A DNA stretch of 64,000 nt from Paenibacillus sp. KS-LC4 (lineage in GTDB: Bacteria; Bacillota; Bacilli; Paenibacillales; Paenibacillaceae), in contig NZ_CP145905.1 in NCBI RefSeq assembly GCF_036894955.1, positions 379,501 to 443,500 of the forward strand, read 5' to 3'. The number at the start of each line of letters is the position of its first letter. Position 1 is the stretch's first letter. Under the pieces are notes generated by a model. That model worked only from the letters and a program-made list of their open reading frames with translations. It had not been told where the DNA came from and did no database searches. Position numbers and translations under genes: made by a program. Below are positions 1 to 9,990 of this stretch, piece after piece.

Positions 1-159
1 TCAAAAACACAATGAGTCCTCGCTCCACATGAATCACCCTCATCTATATGATTTGCGTTTCATTCAGACAACCTTATTTCATTAAATTATTCAATTCATA
101 AAAATATTCGAGGGACGATTCAACAATCCTGCCTGTTAATTTAGGATAGCTGGGAGATT

Positions 160-189
160 TTGCTTTTATAGAAGGGTAGCTTGTATAGT
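160..189 (+). promoter_or_regulatory. Candidate sigma-A promoter of the GH3 gene
   Basis: A -35-like TTGCTT (160-165), an 18-bp spacer and a -10 TATAGT (184-189) sit 45 bp before the chosen TTG start. The rest of 1-159 is AT-rich and holds no gene I can support. Confidence 0.45.
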
Positions 190-233
190 AAGAGGGTGGA
201 TATAGAGGCTTGAGAGGAACAGGAGGAAATCAA

Positions 234-3032
234 TTGAGCATACAGCATATTGGAGTGCCATTAGAGGGCTTTGCAGAATTCAGCCGGACGGTAGCCGCAG
301 AGGGCGCCGTATTATTGAAAAATGAAGGACAGGTGCTTCCGTTTAAGGATGGCGACAACGTTGCTATTTTTGGCAGAACCCAGGTGAACTATTATCGCAG
401 CGGCACTGGCTCGGGCGGCAGCGTTCATGTTGCTTATACAACAAATTTGCTTGACGGGCTTCGCGGGAAAAATAACGTTGCCGTCAATGAAGCGCTGGCC
501 GCTGTTTATGAGAAATGGATTGAGGAAAATCCATTCGATAACGGCGGAGGCGGCTGGGCGGCTGAGCCATGGCACCAGAAGGAAATGCCTTTAGCGGATG
601 AGCTGGTTTCGGAGGCTAGACGGAAGTCGAGCAAGGCTGTTGTGGTCATTGGACGTACAGCGGGCGAAGATCAGGACAATGCCGATGAATCTGGAAGCTA
701 TCAATTAACAGTTGAAGAAAAAGCGATGCTGAAGCAGGTGACGGCTTATTTTGAACAAACCGTTGTCGTGCTTAATGTATCAAATATTATAGACATGAGC
801 TGGCTGAACGATGACAGCTACGTGCATCCCATTGCGAGTGTCATCTATTCCTGGCAGGGCGGTATGGAAGGCGGAAATGCAATTGCCGATGTGCTGGCTG
901 GAGACGTAACGCCAAGCGGTAAATTAACGGATACGATCGCTTATTCGATCAACGATTATCCATCGACCCGCAATTATGGCAATGAATTTAAAAACGTGTA
1001 TGAGGAAGATATTTATGTGGGCTATCGTTATTTTGAGACGTTTTGCCCGGATAAGGTTCAGTTCGAGTTTGGCTATGGCATCTCGTATACGTCGTTCGAC
1101 CTCCAATCGGAGGATGCAAGGCTGATCACTAATGCAGGAGAGCCATACGTAGAAGTAGATGTCAACGTGACGAATACGGGAGCTGCCTTCGCGGGTAAAG
1201 AAGTGGTGCAGGTTTATTATGAAGCGCCGCAAGGCAAGCTGGGTCAACCCGCTAAAGCGCTGGCCGCATTCGGCAAAACAAAATGGCTTCAGCCAGGCGA
1301 ATCGCAGCGAATTACGGTGAGTTTCCCAGTTTCTGCGATGGCTTCTTATGATGACGCTGGTGTGACGGGTCATGCTTCCGCTTATGTGCTTGAGGCAGGC
1401 ACTTACCGTATATATGTAGGAACGAGTGTGAAAAAGGTAGCTGAAGTGGCTGTCGAGGGCCAAAATGGCTATGTCGTGGATGCTCTCCAAGTTGTGGAGC
1501 AGTTGCAAGAAGCAATGGCTCCAACGGAAAGCTTCACGAGAATGAAGCCGGGTGCTCGGAAAGCAGATGGCTCGTATGAGCTCATCACTGTAGAGGTGCC
1601 GCAGCGGAAAGCTTCTATGGCTAAACGGATTGAGAGCAATCTTCCTGCAACACTGGCGCAGACGGGCAATCAGGGATATACGTTAAGGGATGTTTTTGAG
1701 GGCAAGATCGGTATGGAAAGCTTCATCGCGCAGCTTAGCGATCAGGATTTAGCGGCAATCGTCAGAGGCGAGGGCATGAGCAGCCCGCTCGTTACATCGG
1801 GGACAGCGTCAGCCTTCGGCGGAGTCAGCGACCAGCTGTTCAATTATGGCATCCCCGTTGCTTGTACAGCAGATGGTCCGTCGGGCATTCGGATGGATAG
1901 CGGTCAGAAGGCGACTCAGGTCGCCATCGGCACCTTGCTCGCGGCTACGTGGAATACGGAGCTTGTCGAAGAGCTATATGTCATGGAAGGCAAGGAGCTA
2001 TTAAGAAACAACATTGATACGCTGCTTGGGCCTGGTCTAAATATACGCCGGAGTCCGCTTAATGGACGGAACTTTGAATATTTTTCAGAGGATCCATTCA
2101 TTTCGGGTGTATTTGCGGCAGCTTGTACGAAAGGGATTATGAAGGGCGGCTCTAACGCCACGCTGAAGCATTTTGCCTGTAACAATCAGGAGAAGCATCG
2201 CAGCAAGGTCGATGCGGTTGTCTCTGAACGCGCTTTGCGTGAAATTTATTTGAAAGGCTTTGAAATCGCCGTGAAGCAGGGCGGTGCAAATTCGATTATG
2301 ACCTCCTACAATCCGATCAACGGACATTGGGCCGCCTCCAATTATGACCTGAATACGACGATTCTTCGCGGCGAATGGGGCTTCACAGGCATTGTGATGA
2401 CGGACTGGTGGGCGATTATGAACGATGTCGTAGTTGGCGGGCCAGCAGATCGCAAGCTGACGAACTGGATGGTTCGTGCGCAAAACGACTTGTACATGGT
2501 GGTGCCGAACTACGGTGCGGAAATCAATGGCTGGGATGACAATACGATTGAATCTCTTGAAAATGGTACGTTGACCCGCGGTGAATTGCAGCGCTCTGCG
2601 ATGAATATTTGCACGTTTATTATGAACGCGCCTGTATTTTCGAGAAAGCATGAAATCGTAGAGACGGTTGAAGCGTTCAAGGCGAATGCTTCGCTTGGGA
2701 AGGGGGCTTCCTCAGAGCAAGTGCAGGTGCTTTCGCAAAATGCACAGGTTAAGCCTGTTGCGGTCGAATCGACCTTTATACGGGTGGATCAAGCTGGGCA
2801 ATATCGAATTATTGTCAGCCTGATGTCGCCAGAGACGGAATTGGCGCAAAGTGCTTGTAATGTAACGCTGAACGACCAACTGATGACGACCATTCAAACG
2901 AATGGAACCGAAGGCAAATGGATCAGACAGAAGCTTGTGAAGGTGGAGCTCGAAGCAGGCTTCTATGAGCTGAAGCTGGAATTTATCAAGCCAGGCTTGC
3001 AGCTGGAGTGGATTGAGTTTAAACAGGTGTAG
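234..3032 (+). CDS. Glycoside hydrolase family 3 (beta-glucosidase-like) with reversed domain order
   Basis: A GH3 enzyme, expected to release glucose or xylose from the non-reducing ends of beta-linked oligosaccharides. The usual C-terminal GH3 domain comes first (from about residue 15, with AVLLKNEGQVLPF). A fibronectin III-like module follows (about 300-390). The TIM-barrel nucleophile domain is last (about 500-780), with the SDW-type motif GIVMTDWW giving Asp724 as the likely nucleophile. The final 85 residues look like a small beta-sandwich carbohydrate-binding module. The TTG at 234 is chosen over the TTG at 210 because AGGAGG lies 7 bp before it. No signal peptide is visible, so it is probably cytoplasmic. 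It is monocistronic, with its own terminator. The reversed order is known in some GH3 enzymes of rumen bacteria. The family is certain; the substrate is not. Confidence 0.9.
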   Translation: MSIQHIGVPLEGFAEFSRTVAAEGAVLLKNEGQVLPFKDGDNVAIFGRTQVNYYRSGTGSGGSVHVAYTTNLLDGLRGKNNVAVNEALAAVYEKWIEENPFDNGGGGWAAEPWHQKEMPLADELVSEARRKSSKAVVVIGRTAGEDQDNADESGSYQLTVEEKAMLKQVTAYFEQTVVVLNVSNIIDMSWLNDDSYVHPIASVIYSWQGGMEGGNAIADVLAGDVTPSGKLTDTIAYSINDYPSTRNYGNEFKNVYEEDIYVGYRYFETFCPDKVQFEFGYGISYTSFDLQSEDARLITNAGEPYVEVDVNVTNTGAAFAGKEVVQVYYEAPQGKLGQPAKALAAFGKTKWLQPGESQRITVSFPVSAMASYDDAGVTGHASAYVLEAGTYRIYVGTSVKKVAEVAVEGQNGYVVDALQVVEQLQEAMAPTESFTRMKPGARKADGSYELITVEVPQRKASMAKRIESNLPATLAQTGNQGYTLRDVFEGKIGMESFIAQLSDQDLAAIVRGEGMSSPLVTSGTASAFGGVSDQLFNYGIPVACTADGPSGIRMDSGQKATQVAIGTLLAATWNTELVEELYVMEGKELLRNNIDTLLGPGLNIRRSPLNGRNFEYFSEDPFISGVFAAACTKGIMKGGSNATLKHFACNNQEKHRSKVDAVVSERALREIYLKGFEIAVKQGGANSIMTSYNPINGHWAASNYDLNTTILRGEWGFTGIVMTDWWAIMNDVVVGGPADRKLTNWMVRAQNDLYMVVPNYGAEINGWDDNTIESLENGTLTRGELQRSAMNICTFIMNAPVFSRKHEIVETVEAFKANASLGKGASSEQVQVLSQNAQVKPVAVESTFIRVDQAGQYRIIVSLMSPETELAQSACNVTLNDQLMTTIQTNGTEGKWIRQKLVKVELEAGFYELKLEFIKPGLQLEWIEFKQV

Positions 3033-3088
3033 GGTATAGCAGGTTCAGAGGCAGGTACGACAGCAATTATAAATAAATAGCCTAATTC

Positions 3089-3118
3089 AAAGCCCCGACC
3101 AATCCCGGTCGGGGCTTT
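3089..3118 (+). terminator. Rho-independent terminator after the GH3 gene
   Basis: A perfect 12-bp stem (AAAGCCCCGACC / GGTCGGGGCTTT) with a 6-nt loop ends in TTT, 57 bp after the stop codon. Confidence 0.85.
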
Positions 3119-3191
3119 ACAAGGATTTTTACCTATTTTGTCGAATGATAGACGAGATGCTCTAAAGAGCGAATGAAAGGTAGGTTCCGTC

Positions 3192-5021
3192 GTGGATACG
3201 AGATTGTGGATGTCAGTATTACTATGCTTAGCGACGGCGCTGATGCTGTTTGTGTTGGTACTGTCCTATCGGAAACGCCATTTGCAGGTGGCGAGAACGA
3301 TGGTTTACATGATGGCAGCGGCGTCCTGCTATGCGCTTGGCTATGCATTTGAAATATTGAGTGTTACCTTGGATGGCGTAAAGCTGTCGCTTCAGTTCGA
3401 ATATTTAGGCATCCCCTTCGTCTCCGCCTTCTGGCTGCTTATGGTGATTCAGTTTACCGGGCTTGCAGCCCCTCACCGAAAGTGGCTTGCGCTGCTGTTA
3501 TTTCTCATTCCTTCGGTCACATTTCTTCTGCATCTTACTAATGAATGGCATCATCTTGTATACGATGCCTATTTTCCGAACCCTAAAGATACCGTTCCGT
3601 TGTACAATACTATAAAAGGCCCTTGGTATTCGGTGCATGGCGTTTATAATTATACGATTTTGCTGCTGGGCATTTTGCTGTTTATTCCGATGTATATACG
3701 AGCGTTGCCCATTGTGCGGAAGCAGATTGTTCTCTTAATTCTCGGAGCGGCTGCACCGATGCTATTTAATATTGGCTATATGTTTAATGCGATTATTGAC
3801 TTTACACCGCTTGGATTCGCTGTATCTGGTGTCGTGTATGCTTGGGGCATTTTTAGGTTTGGCTTGCTCCGATTAACGCCGCTTGCTTATGCTAAAATGT
3901 TTGATACCGTTCGTGACGGTGTGGTGCTGCTGGATTATGACAATCAAATTGTAAACCATAATCTTGCAGCCGAAGAAGTGTTTCCCGAGCTTATGCAAAC
4001 GAAGAGCCTCCCTGCCATCGGCATGGACATACTATCGACTAGCCCCGAATTGCTACAGCGGATATCCGCAGCGGATTTCCAGGATGCACGTTTTTCATTC
4101 CAGCGGTTGCTAGGTGTCCGGCAAATGTATTACATTTGCAGCTTAACGTATATTTACGACACGGGGACGACACCGATTGGTAAAATGCTGATGTTCAGCG
4201 ATATTACGGAGCTAAAGGAGAATGAGGAGCGACTTCGTGAAAAATCTCGGCAGTTGTCCCAACTGAACGCCTTTAAGGATAAGCTGTTCACCGTTATGGC
4301 TCACGATATTCGCGATCCCATTGCCCTTCTCGTCAGCTTAACCGAGCTGCTGGGCGAGGAGCCGGCAGAAACTGAGATTGCCGGCGCCGAGGTATTTCAA
4401 GAGATCAGGCGGCAGGTACGCGGTACCTACCATCTCGTCGATAATTTGCTGGACTGGTATCGCAGTCAAAATGGCAAGGTTGCGTTTCGGCCGCAGGACT
4501 GGAATCTGCAGCAGGTTGTGCGCCAAGCTTTATCACTGGCAGGGGCTCGGGCGGCGATGAAGAACATTCAAATCTCCGAGCTTATCGGCGAGAGGCTGAC
4601 GGTGAATGCCGATAAAGAAATGCTGGACTTGATTTTTCGAAATTTGCTGTCCAACGCGATTAAATATACGGATATGAATGGGGAAATTGAGATCAGCGCT
4701 TCTATTGAGCGAAATGAGGTAACGGTATCCATTAGCGACAACGGGAGCGGGATTGATGAGGAGACGGCGCGACTGCTGCGTCATGATGAGCTCTTTTTCA
4801 AGGAGCCTGGCTTGGCAAGTGGGAGGGACGGAAGCGAAATGAGGTTTGGCCTCGTATTGACCCGGGAATTTCTCCGCATGCATGGCGGCAGTCTCCGATT
4901 TGAGAGCTCTAAGGGGCAAGGAACGACATTCCGATTTACATTGCCAGGGGCCGTCAGCAGCAGGACTGAAAGTGACAGTGAGGAAACGGTGGTGAAAGCT
5001 TATGAAGGTCATCTTAATTGA
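3192..5021 (+). CDS. Sensor histidine kinase with N-terminal 7TM sensor region
   Basis: A 609-residue membrane kinase. About seven hydrophobic helices fill residues 1-225 (7TM histidine-kinase N-terminal type), followed by a PAS-like region (about 235-345). The HisKA H-box MAHDIRDP has phospho-acceptor His371, and the ATPase domain shows NLLSNAIKYT (N box), DNGSGID (G1) and GTTFRFTLP. It starts at GTG 3192 with GAAAGG about 11 bp upstream. It overlaps the next gene by 20 bp, so the two are translationally coupled. That gene is a response regulator with a SARP-like output, and this kinase is almost certainly its partner. The signal is unknown; the 7TM region suggests a membrane-soluble or small-molecule ligand. 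Confidence 0.9.
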   Translation: MDTRLWMSVLLCLATALMLFVLVLSYRKRHLQVARTMVYMMAAASCYALGYAFEILSVTLDGVKLSLQFEYLGIPFVSAFWLLMVIQFTGLAAPHRKWLALLLFLIPSVTFLLHLTNEWHHLVYDAYFPNPKDTVPLYNTIKGPWYSVHGVYNYTILLLGILLFIPMYIRALPIVRKQIVLLILGAAAPMLFNIGYMFNAIIDFTPLGFAVSGVVYAWGIFRFGLLRLTPLAYAKMFDTVRDGVVLLDYDNQIVNHNLAAEEVFPELMQTKSLPAIGMDILSTSPELLQRISAADFQDARFSFQRLLGVRQMYYICSLTYIYDTGTTPIGKMLMFSDITELKENEERLREKSRQLSQLNAFKDKLFTVMAHDIRDPIALLVSLTELLGEEPAETEIAGAEVFQEIRRQVRGTYHLVDNLLDWYRSQNGKVAFRPQDWNLQQVVRQALSLAGARAAMKNIQISELIGERLTVNADKEMLDLIFRNLLSNAIKYTDMNGEIEISASIERNEVTVSISDNGSGIDEETARLLRHDELFFKEPGLASGRDGSEMRFGLVLTREFLRMHGGSLRFESSKGQGTTFRFTLPGAVSSRTESDSEETVVKAYEGHLN

Positions 5022-6153
5022 TGACGAACCCGTCATGCATTTAATTATGCGTAAAATGCTGGAGAAATACACGGAACTGCAAATCGTTGGGGCATTCGTG
5101 AACACGCATGCGGCGGGCGATTTTCTCGCTGTAAATACCGATGTCGAGCTGGCGTTTGTAGACATCTCCATGCCGGGCGACAGCGGGCTTGCGTTTGCTT
5201 CCAAGCTGGATGGGGAAGGCTGCAAAACACAAATTGTGTTCGTTACCTCGCATAAAGATTATGCCGTGGATGCTTTTGAGCTTTCGGTGCTCGATTATTT
5301 GGTAAAGCCCGTAACGCAGGAGCGGCTGGAGCGGACGATTCATCGTGCACTGGAGGGCAGGAAAAGGATAGGTGATTCCCCGACCCCGACGGGCAGCGCT
5401 CTCGTTCAAAACCCTAATCGGGTCAGAATCACAGCATTAGGCGACTTTTCGGTGCAAAATGAACGGGGACGCGTGAAATGGATTTCCAGCAAATGCGCCG
5501 AGCTGTTTGCCTACCTGCTGCTGAACCGTGGCCGCAGAATTTCGCGTGCCAGGCTCGTTGCAGATATTTTCGCCGGCATGACGAGTTTGAATGCAGAAAA
5601 GTATTTGAATACGACGGTCTATCAGCTTCGCAAGTCATTAGAGCCGTTAGCGCTTCGGGATGCTATTCGCTCGGAAAATGACGGCTACGCGCTGGAGCTA
5701 GCCGATGCGATAATTGATTTTGAGGAATTTGAGCGTCAAACAAGCAACTGTAAAAGGGTTGATGCCGTTAATATGGAGGACGCTCTGAACGCGGAAAGGC
5801 TCTACACGGGGGATTTGTTCGGCAGCAAAGCTTACGTCTGGGCTATACACGAGACGGATCGGCTGGCGGAAATATACACCTCGTTCGTCAAAAATGTAGT
5901 GGAGGCGCTCTTCGTGCTCTCCAATACGGCAGCAGCGTCGAAGCTGCTGCTGAAGCTATATGCACAAAATCCCCTTGATGAGTCCGTTCTGAGCCTGCTG
6001 CTCCGCAAGCATGCGCAGGACGGAAACAAGAAGGGACTTACGGCTCAATACACCGACTATGTGAGACTGATCAAAAAAGAGCTCGGCATTCGTCCATCCA
6101 AAGAACTGCTCCTCCTATACGATTCTCTTGTCGGTGCATTATCTGATCGCTAA
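5002..6153 (+). CDS. Response regulator with winged-helix and BTAD (SARP-like) output
   Basis: A 383-residue regulator. Receiver domain residues 1-118: the acidic pair is in LIDDEP, the phospho-acceptor is Asp54 (FVDISMPG), the switch Thr/Ser is in FVTSHK and the Lys in YLVKPV. A winged-helix DNA-binding region follows (about 140-230). The final 140 residues form an alpha-helical bacterial transcriptional activation domain ending ELGIRPSKELLLLYDSL, typical of BTAD/SARP proteins. The receiver looks LytR/AgrA-like, but no LytTR domain is present. It overlaps the kinase gene at 3192 and is co-transcribed with it. Targets are unknown. Confidence 0.88.
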   Translation: MKVILIDDEPVMHLIMRKMLEKYTELQIVGAFVNTHAAGDFLAVNTDVELAFVDISMPGDSGLAFASKLDGEGCKTQIVFVTSHKDYAVDAFELSVLDYLVKPVTQERLERTIHRALEGRKRIGDSPTPTGSALVQNPNRVRITALGDFSVQNERGRVKWISSKCAELFAYLLLNRGRRISRARLVADIFAGMTSLNAEKYLNTTVYQLRKSLEPLALRDAIRSENDGYALELADAIIDFEEFERQTSNCKRVDAVNMEDALNAERLYTGDLFGSKAYVWAIHETDRLAEIYTSFVKNVVEALFVLSNTAAASKLLLKLYAQNPLDESVLSLLLRKHAQDGNKKGLTAQYTDYVRLIKKELGIRPSKELLLLYDSLVGALSDR

Positions 6154-6217
6154 ATAATGTAAATGATGCTCGTAACCTACGCGGAGCTACGCATACCTGC
6201 ACTGACCTTAAGCTGAT

Positions 6218-7120
6218 TTAAGCTTTAACGGTTTCCGGTCGTGTATACATATTCAGCTCCTGCAGCTGAATCAGCACCTTGCCATAACGCCCGCTCTGAT
6301 GAATAATCACTTTGCCATCCGGATAAGTGCGGTGTACATATTCCGTAACGATTTGGCGGGCAGACACATCAGGAGTTAAGTTATGGGTTTTCAGCGCTTG
6401 CATGACCTCCTCTATTGCTTCTTCGTAAGTGGACTCGGTCGATTTGGTTTCTTTCGTAATAATGGATTGGAAGGAATAACCCTTCAAATAGAGCAGGTGG
6501 GTCAAGTAGGCCGTATCTGAGCTTTCCGGATGAACCTCCTTGCCTGTCAGCAAAGGAAGGACAGCTTGCAGCAGACTATGCTCTCTAGGCCCTGCGCCTA
6601 CACTAATGTAGCAATACTTGCGAGCCGTGCTGAGTACCCGCTCTACGCTTGCCCAATCGACAATGACCGGACACATGGACACAAATACGAAATCAAAGGC
6701 GTTGCTCCAGCCTCTTGCCGCAAGATCCAGCTCCTCAAACACATCATGCACGAGTTCGATCTGTCCTTGATCAAACCTTGCTGTATTCTCTACGAACAGC
6801 TCGCTTAGCGGAACGTTAGGCTCTACAGCCGTCACCCGCGCCCCCCTGTCGGCAAAAGGAACCGTGAAGCCGCCCGAGGCAGCGCCAATATCGAGTACAG
6901 ACAGCCCTTGGAAGTCGACGCCCTGCCCTTCTATCCAGCGAATAATGCGCTCGCTGCGGTGTCTTCCCCCTTCACTGAATACCTCTGCATTAAAGGCTTT
7001 TGCTTTATGGTCAAAGGACGTGCGGCCAATGCCGGCCTTCTTCATTTTATTGCCCGTCGCATTCGGGTCCTCCGTCCAGGCTTTCTCCCATATAGCTGCA
7101 TTAAACAAATCGCTTTTCAT
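6218..7120 (-). CDS. Class I SAM-dependent methyltransferase
   Basis: A 300-residue protein with a Rossmann methyltransferase core. Motif I is VLDIGAASGGFTVPFADRG (about residues 73-91), followed by the acidic loop VTAVEPN that binds the SAM ribose and FDFVFVSMCPVIVDW at the post-II position. The substrate cannot be read from the sequence. The 70-residue N-terminal extension and the C-terminal 80 residues are unassigned. It converges with the response regulator gene. It faces away from the 7.5-kb cluster, with a 380-bp intergenic region holding a dispersed repeat. No transfer signs are visible. Confidence 0.75.
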   Translation of the reverse strand: MKSDLFNAAIWEKAWTEDPNATGNKMKKAGIGRTSFDHKAKAFNAEVFSEGGRHRSERIIRWIEGQGVDFQGLSVLDIGAASGGFTVPFADRGARVTAVEPNVPLSELFVENTARFDQGQIELVHDVFEELDLAARGWSNAFDFVFVSMCPVIVDWASVERVLSTARKYCYISVGAGPREHSLLQAVLPLLTGKEVHPESSDTAYLTHLLYLKGYSFQSIITKETKSTESTYEEAIEEVMQALKTHNLTPDVSARQIVTEYVHRTYPDGKVIIHQSGRYGKVLIQLQELNMYTRPETVKA

Positions 7121-7238
7121 ATCCCTTCATTCCTCTCCTGATTATATTATGATCTTCATATTGCAGACTTTAAAGACTCTGTATATCTACAATAACCTTT
7201 AATGCAGTGAAAAGCAACTGCTCATTATTGCTCGGTAC

Positions 7239-7284
7239 GAAACGTGCTGCGTCGTCGGAGGACGGCGGCAGCCGTATCACCGTG
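7239..7284 (+). repeat. Dispersed intergenic hairpin repeat, copy 1
   Basis: Copy 1 of a repeat also found at 14286 and 28693. The three align without gaps from GAAA to CACC. The conserved hairpin is ACGGC-GGCA-GCCGT (7262-7275), and a second overlapping hairpin pairs GTCGTC with GACGGC. This copy is the most diverged and lies in the 7121-7502 divergent region, which otherwise holds only presumed promoters. Confidence 0.6.
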
Positions 7285-7502
7285 GGTTCAAGCACCGCGC
7301 CGTGTCCCAAGACAAGCCCGAAAATAAAATGGAACCGGACAAATAACGTGGAAGTAATTAGAGTATAAATAGAATCTAAAGAGATATTAGCAACATTTAG
7401 GAGCTTGTTCGGTTATTCTCTGTTAAAATTAAATATACAGGCAAATGATGCTGTTGCTTTTACAAATAGAAACAAGTTACCGCATTCGTGGAGGAATTAT
7501 TT

Positions 7503-8249
7503 ATGGGGAATAATTCGAAATGGTTGAAGCTGCTCGGACTCATAGGCGGCGTTGTCGCTCTAAATATTGTTATTTTGTCACCGGGACTCGTCGGGGTAGT
7601 CATAGGGGGTGAAAGTGTTCTTGCAACCGCATCAGGCGTAACCTTATTGGTCAGCAGCTTTCTGACTCTGACCTATGGAAGCTATATGCTGCTGCTTAGG
7701 CCCGCCTCTGTGCCGCAGATCGGTTCGATTGCCACACGCGAGGATTTTATGGCGGCGCTTTCCTATTACAAAAACGTTAAAGTACTGCATAAGGATATCG
7801 CACTGTCCCTCGACCAATTGGAGCGAATAGCGAAGAAGAGAGCGATCTTATCCGATATTCTCGGCCAAAGATTTGAGCAGACGGAAATCAGCTACAAGAA
7901 ATTCGACTCCGTCATCGCTGAGGTCGAGAAGCTTTTTTACTTGAATATTAAAGCCATGCTGAATAAGCTCGGCGTGTTTGATGCCAATGAGTTTGCCTCC
8001 TTGGAACGGCAGCGGAGCGCGAGGATATTCTCGAATAAGCTGATGCAGGAAAAAATAGAGCTTTACCAGCAATATCTGGACTACGTGTCCGGTTATCTGG
8101 GAGCGAATGAAGAGATTTTGCTGAAGCTGGATCGTTTAGCACTCGAAATTTCACTGCTAGGGAGTGCGGATTACAAGGCGGTCGAGGAAATGCCCTGCAT
8201 GAAGGAGCTGGATGTATTAATTAAGCAAACCAAATTATATCAACAATAA
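7503..8249 (+). CDS. Two-TM membrane protein with cytoplasmic helical domain (XpaC-like by context)
   Basis: A 248-residue protein. Two hydrophobic helices (about 10-32 and 40-62) are followed by a roughly 180-residue hydrophilic, mostly helical region with coiled-coil character. ATG 7503 is preferred to GTG 7488 because GGAGGA precedes it by 7 bp. It is the first gene of a cluster: 13 bp separate it from the SBP-VWA gene, and a TelA-family gene follows. In Bacillus, TelA-family genes pair with xpaC, whose product has the same two-TM plus helical layout. That is the basis for the XpaC-like call, since I cannot see a diagnostic motif. It may anchor a complex at the membrane. Confidence 0.5.
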   Translation: MGNNSKWLKLLGLIGGVVALNIVILSPGLVGVVIGGESVLATASGVTLLVSSFLTLTYGSYMLLLRPASVPQIGSIATREDFMAALSYYKNVKVLHKDIALSLDQLERIAKKRAILSDILGQRFEQTEISYKKFDSVIAEVEKLFYLNIKAMLNKLGVFDANEFASLERQRSARIFSNKLMQEKIELYQQYLDYVSGYLGANEEILLKLDRLALEISLLGSADYKAVEEMPCMKELDVLIKQTKLYQQ

Positions 8250-8262
8250 GAAGGTGAAGCAT

Positions 8263-9951
8263 ATGGCGAATAAAGGAAAAGCTTTTGTAGTCTTGGCACT
8301 TATTGCGTTTGTCGTTTTTGCTCTCGTTTATTTTGGGATTAACTTGACCTCGAACATAGGCAAGACGGATACGCAGATTTCATCGGAGGATGCGGGCAAG
8401 CAGCTGAATAAGCTTTATCAAGGCATTTCAGTTACGACAGCGGAGCCGATTAAAGGACAAATCGATCTTGATCCTGCCGATGTCGGGGACTCCTTGCCGG
8501 ATATTTCAAAGTTTCCCGTATCGGTGACAAACACCACAGACCAATTTGTCGAGATTTTTTCCTCGACCGAGAAGTCGGGTACGGATATGGATGGCTGGCT
8601 GAACGAGGTGGCCACCGCCTTTAATCAAGCGAAGATTAAAGTGAACGGGAAGACGGTCTCGGTCAAAATCCGTAATATTGCCTCAGGCACCGCAACCGAT
8701 TATATACGTTCAGGCAAATATGTGCCCGACGCCTTCACCCCGTCCAATGAGCTATGGGGTGAAATGGTAGCGGCGAGCGGCGTTCCAACGAAGCTCGTGT
8801 CTAAACGGCTTGTAGGCAATGTAGCTGGCGTTGTGTCTACTCAAGCAAAATACGATGAGCTGATTGCCGAATATGGCGCGCTCAATGTGAAGACGCTCAC
8901 CGATGCGATTGCAAGCAATCAGGTGGCCATGGGCTATACCGACCCTTTCGCCAGCTCAACGGGCCTCAATTTTCTGGTGACGGCCCTTGCAACCTTTGAC
9001 AGCCAGAATCTGCTGGGAGAGAAGGCGGTGCAGGGCTTTGAGAAGTTTCAGGCCAATGTGCCATTCCTTGCTTCTACTACGCTGCAAATGCGTGAGGCCG
9101 CCAAGACGGGGATGCTCGATGCCTTTGTACTGGAGTATCAAACCTATGTAAACGCGGCGGATTTCCAGAGCGGCTACGTGTTTACGCCGTTTGGCGTGAG
9201 GCATGACAGCCCGCTCTATGCGCTAGGCAAGCTGCCCCAGAATAAGCAGGATATTATCAAGAAATTTGCTGATTTTGTCGCACAGGAAAAATACCAGAAG
9301 AGCGCTGAGGAAAAGGGCTTTAATGGACTGAACGACTACAGATCCGAGATGGAAGCCGTGAAAGGCAAGACGCTGGCAGCGGCGCAGAAGCTTTGGAAGG
9401 AGAAGAAGGATGGCAGCAAGCCGATTGCCGCTGTTTTTGTAGCCGATATTTCGGGCAGCATGGGCGGGGAGCCGCTTAATCGCTTGAAGGAATCGCTGCT
9501 CAAGGGGCAGAAGTTTTTGGGCAGGAGCAACAGCATCGGATTCGTATCGTACTCCAGCGACGTTGCGATCAACTTGCCAATTGGGAAATATGACACTAAC
9601 CAGCAATCCATGTTTGTAGGTGCGATCAACAGCTTGCAGGCGAGCGGAGGAACGGCCACCTTTGATGGCATTGTAGTCGCTCTAAAAATGCTGCAGGATG
9701 AGCTCGCCGTCAATCCGGATGTGAAGCCGATCATTTTTGTGCTAAGCGATGGGGAGACGAATGAAGGGCATTCGCTCAAGGATATTAAAGGGCTCATAGA
9801 AACGTACAAGGTTCCGATTTATACGATTGGCTACAATGCGAATATTAAGGCGCTGCAAAGCATTTCAAGCATTAATGAGGCGGCAAGCATCAACGCCGAT
9901 ACCGACGATGTCGTCTATAAAATTGGTAACCTGCTAAACGTTCAAATGTAA
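8263..9951 (+). CDS. Membrane-anchored SBP-like plus von Willebrand factor A protein
   Basis: A 562-residue protein with one N-terminal hydrophobic helix (about 7-29), so the rest should be extracytoplasmic. Residues about 95-370 look like a type-2 periplasmic-binding (SBP_bac_11-like) fold (EIFSSTEKSGTDMDGW, ASGTATDYIRSGKYVPDAF). The VWA domain fills about 385-560 with a complete MIDAS: DISGSMGG (Asp395), the Thr in GGTATFDG and the Asp in LSDGET. ATG 8263 is chosen because AAGAAGGTG precedes it. It lies between the XpaC-like and TelA-like genes. An intact MIDAS implies metal-dependent binding of a protein partner or ligand. The substrate is unknown. Confidence 0.8.
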   Translation: MANKGKAFVVLALIAFVVFALVYFGINLTSNIGKTDTQISSEDAGKQLNKLYQGISVTTAEPIKGQIDLDPADVGDSLPDISKFPVSVTNTTDQFVEIFSSTEKSGTDMDGWLNEVATAFNQAKIKVNGKTVSVKIRNIASGTATDYIRSGKYVPDAFTPSNELWGEMVAASGVPTKLVSKRLVGNVAGVVSTQAKYDELIAEYGALNVKTLTDAIASNQVAMGYTDPFASSTGLNFLVTALATFDSQNLLGEKAVQGFEKFQANVPFLASTTLQMREAAKTGMLDAFVLEYQTYVNAADFQSGYVFTPFGVRHDSPLYALGKLPQNKQDIIKKFADFVAQEKYQKSAEEKGFNGLNDYRSEMEAVKGKTLAAAQKLWKEKKDGSKPIAAVFVADISGSMGGEPLNRLKESLLKGQKFLGRSNSIGFVSYSSDVAINLPIGKYDTNQQSMFVGAINSLQASGGTATFDGIVVALKMLQDELAVNPDVKPIIFVLSDGETNEGHSLKDIKGLIETYKVPIYTIGYNANIKALQSISSINEAASINADTDDVVYKIGNLLNVQM

Positions 9952-9990
9952 GTTTATATGGCGGATATAGGTTGAAGAGGAGGGGTTGCA

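Noticed and set aside
1..43. Start of a minus-strand frame (MRVIHVERGLIVFL) running off the window
   Set aside because: Only 14 codons are visible and there is no ribosome binding site before the ATG, so it cannot be told from chance.
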